Shown here: positions 48,635 to 49,003 of the stretch, piece by piece
How the letters are laid out: the number at the start of each line of letters is the position of its first letter
Position numbering within the stretch: position 1 is the first letter of the stretch
Origin: Burkholderiales bacterium
GTDB taxonomy: Bacteria; Pseudomonadota; Gammaproteobacteria; Burkholderiales; Burkholderiaceae_D
Assembly (NCBI GenBank): GCA_947475815.1
Contig: CANJOT010000003.1
Location: forward strand, 1-49,003
Reading direction: 5' to 3'
Length of the DNA: 49,003 nt
Position numbers and translations under genes: made by a program
Notes under the pieces: generated by a model
Told to the model about the DNA's origin: nothing
The model's database searches: none
Seen by the model: the letters and a program-made list of their open reading frames with translations, nothing else

Positions 48635-49003
48635 ATGAACAACTGGTCAGGTCGTGGCAAAGCATGGTTCATTCGTCTGTTCACACTTTGTCTGGGTGTG
48701 TTGCCCCTGAGCGGAGTCGCGCAGTCCTATCCTGACCGCCCGGTGCGCCTGATCATTCCCTACCCGGCCGGTGCCGGCATCGATATCGTTGCGCGCATGG
48801 TGGCGCAAAAAGTGTCCGAGGGTCTGGGCCAGCAGATGATCATCGACAATCGTGCCGGTGCTGGCGCCATCATTGGCGTGGATGCCGTGGCAAAGGCGGC
48901 TCCGGACGGGTATACGCTTGGCATGGCCGATGCGGGTCCGCTGGCGATTAATCCTTCCATCTTCAAACAACTGCCGTACGACCCCCTGCGTGATCTCGCG
49001 CCG
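48635..49003 (+). CDS. Bug-family periplasmic solute receptor (partial, runs off the window)
   Basis: Not in the ORF track because it has no stop in the window. From ATG 48635 (CGGAGA 4 bases upstream) the frame stays open for 123 codons to the last base. It begins MNNWSGRGKAWFIRLF, a signal peptide ending near LPLSGVAQ, then YPDRPVRLIIPYPAGAGIDIVARMVAQK and IIDNRAGAGAIIGVDAVAKAAPDGYTLGM, the Bug landmarks, and ends in LPYDPLRDLAP. PYPAGAGID replaces the more common PxPPGGxxD, so the ligand loop is slightly atypical. It is divergent from the GntR regulator, which may control it. C-terminal two-thirds not seen. Confidence 0.9.
   Translation, partial: MNNWSGRGKAWFIRLFTLCLGVLPLSGVAQSYPDRPVRLIIPYPAGAGIDIVARMVAQKVSEGLGQQMIIDNRAGAGAIIGVDAVAKAAPDGYTLGMADAGPLAINPSIFKQLPYDPLRDLAP

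Overview
The window is about 49 kb of GC-rich, densely packed DNA from a Gram-negative bacterium. It is most likely a betaproteobacterium of the order Burkholderiales with an Alcaligenaceae-like style. The reasons are seven Bug-type periplasmic receptors (TctC family) with a complete TctCBA set, several CaiB/BaiF CoA-transferases, a phasin, a diheme cytochrome c5, and LysR, IclR and GntR regulators beside catabolic operons. No insertion sequence, prophage or CRISPR array was seen. The genus cannot be fixed from the sequence alone.

Layout. 1-7.5 kb is mostly housekeeping: the 3' end of etfA, a Rep-type helicase, a small toxin-antitoxin pair, a membrane M48 peptidase with a pilin-like tail, an esterase, a diheme cytochrome c with a clear terminator, tRNA-Arg(CCG) and a phasin. 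7.8-9.9 kb holds a CaiB-type CoA-transferase and a class II aldolase on the plus strand. 9.95-20.8 kb is one long minus-strand catabolic block: Bug receptor, TctC, TctB, TctA, NDP-forming acyl-CoA ligase, crotonase-fold protein, Bug, SMP-30 lactonase, Bug, hydroxypyruvate-isomerase-like protein. A divergent LysR regulator sits at its head. 21.8-26.3 kb carries an orphan ABC binding protein and a four-gene operon (MaoC half, CoA-transferase, SDR, FAS1-like dehydratase half).

26.3-35 kb is the most interesting part, a selenocysteine locus. selA and selB are divergent, and selB is followed after 6 bases by a thioredoxin-reductase-like flavoprotein. Further on, the two minus-strand ORFs 34492-34905 and 33115-34401 of the ORF track are really one gene (33115-34818) interrupted by an in-frame TGA. 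Read as selenocysteine, that codon gives the motif U-G-S-C, the hallmark of the UGSC selenoprotein family, and a SECIS-like hairpin follows it. The selenocysteine tRNA gene selC lies 36 bases upstream on the same strand. An IclR regulator and an Ldh-family dehydrogenase sit between the UGSC gene and the selB operon. The window therefore holds the insertion machinery (except selD) together with a selenoprotein client.

35.3-40.2 kb is a plus-strand operon of an ABC importer (ATPase and fused permease, no binding protein), a 6PGDH/HIBADH-type dehydrogenase and a two-subunit TPP decarboxylase. 40.2-48.4 kb is a nine-gene minus-strand operon led by a GntR/UTRA regulator: Bug, TauD-type dioxygenase, AHL-lactonase-like hydrolase, MhpD-like hydratase, SDR, Bug, second TauD-type dioxygenase and enolase-superfamily enzyme. 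It looks like an uncharacterised catabolic pathway. The window ends inside a seventh Bug gene that is divergent from the GntR regulator.
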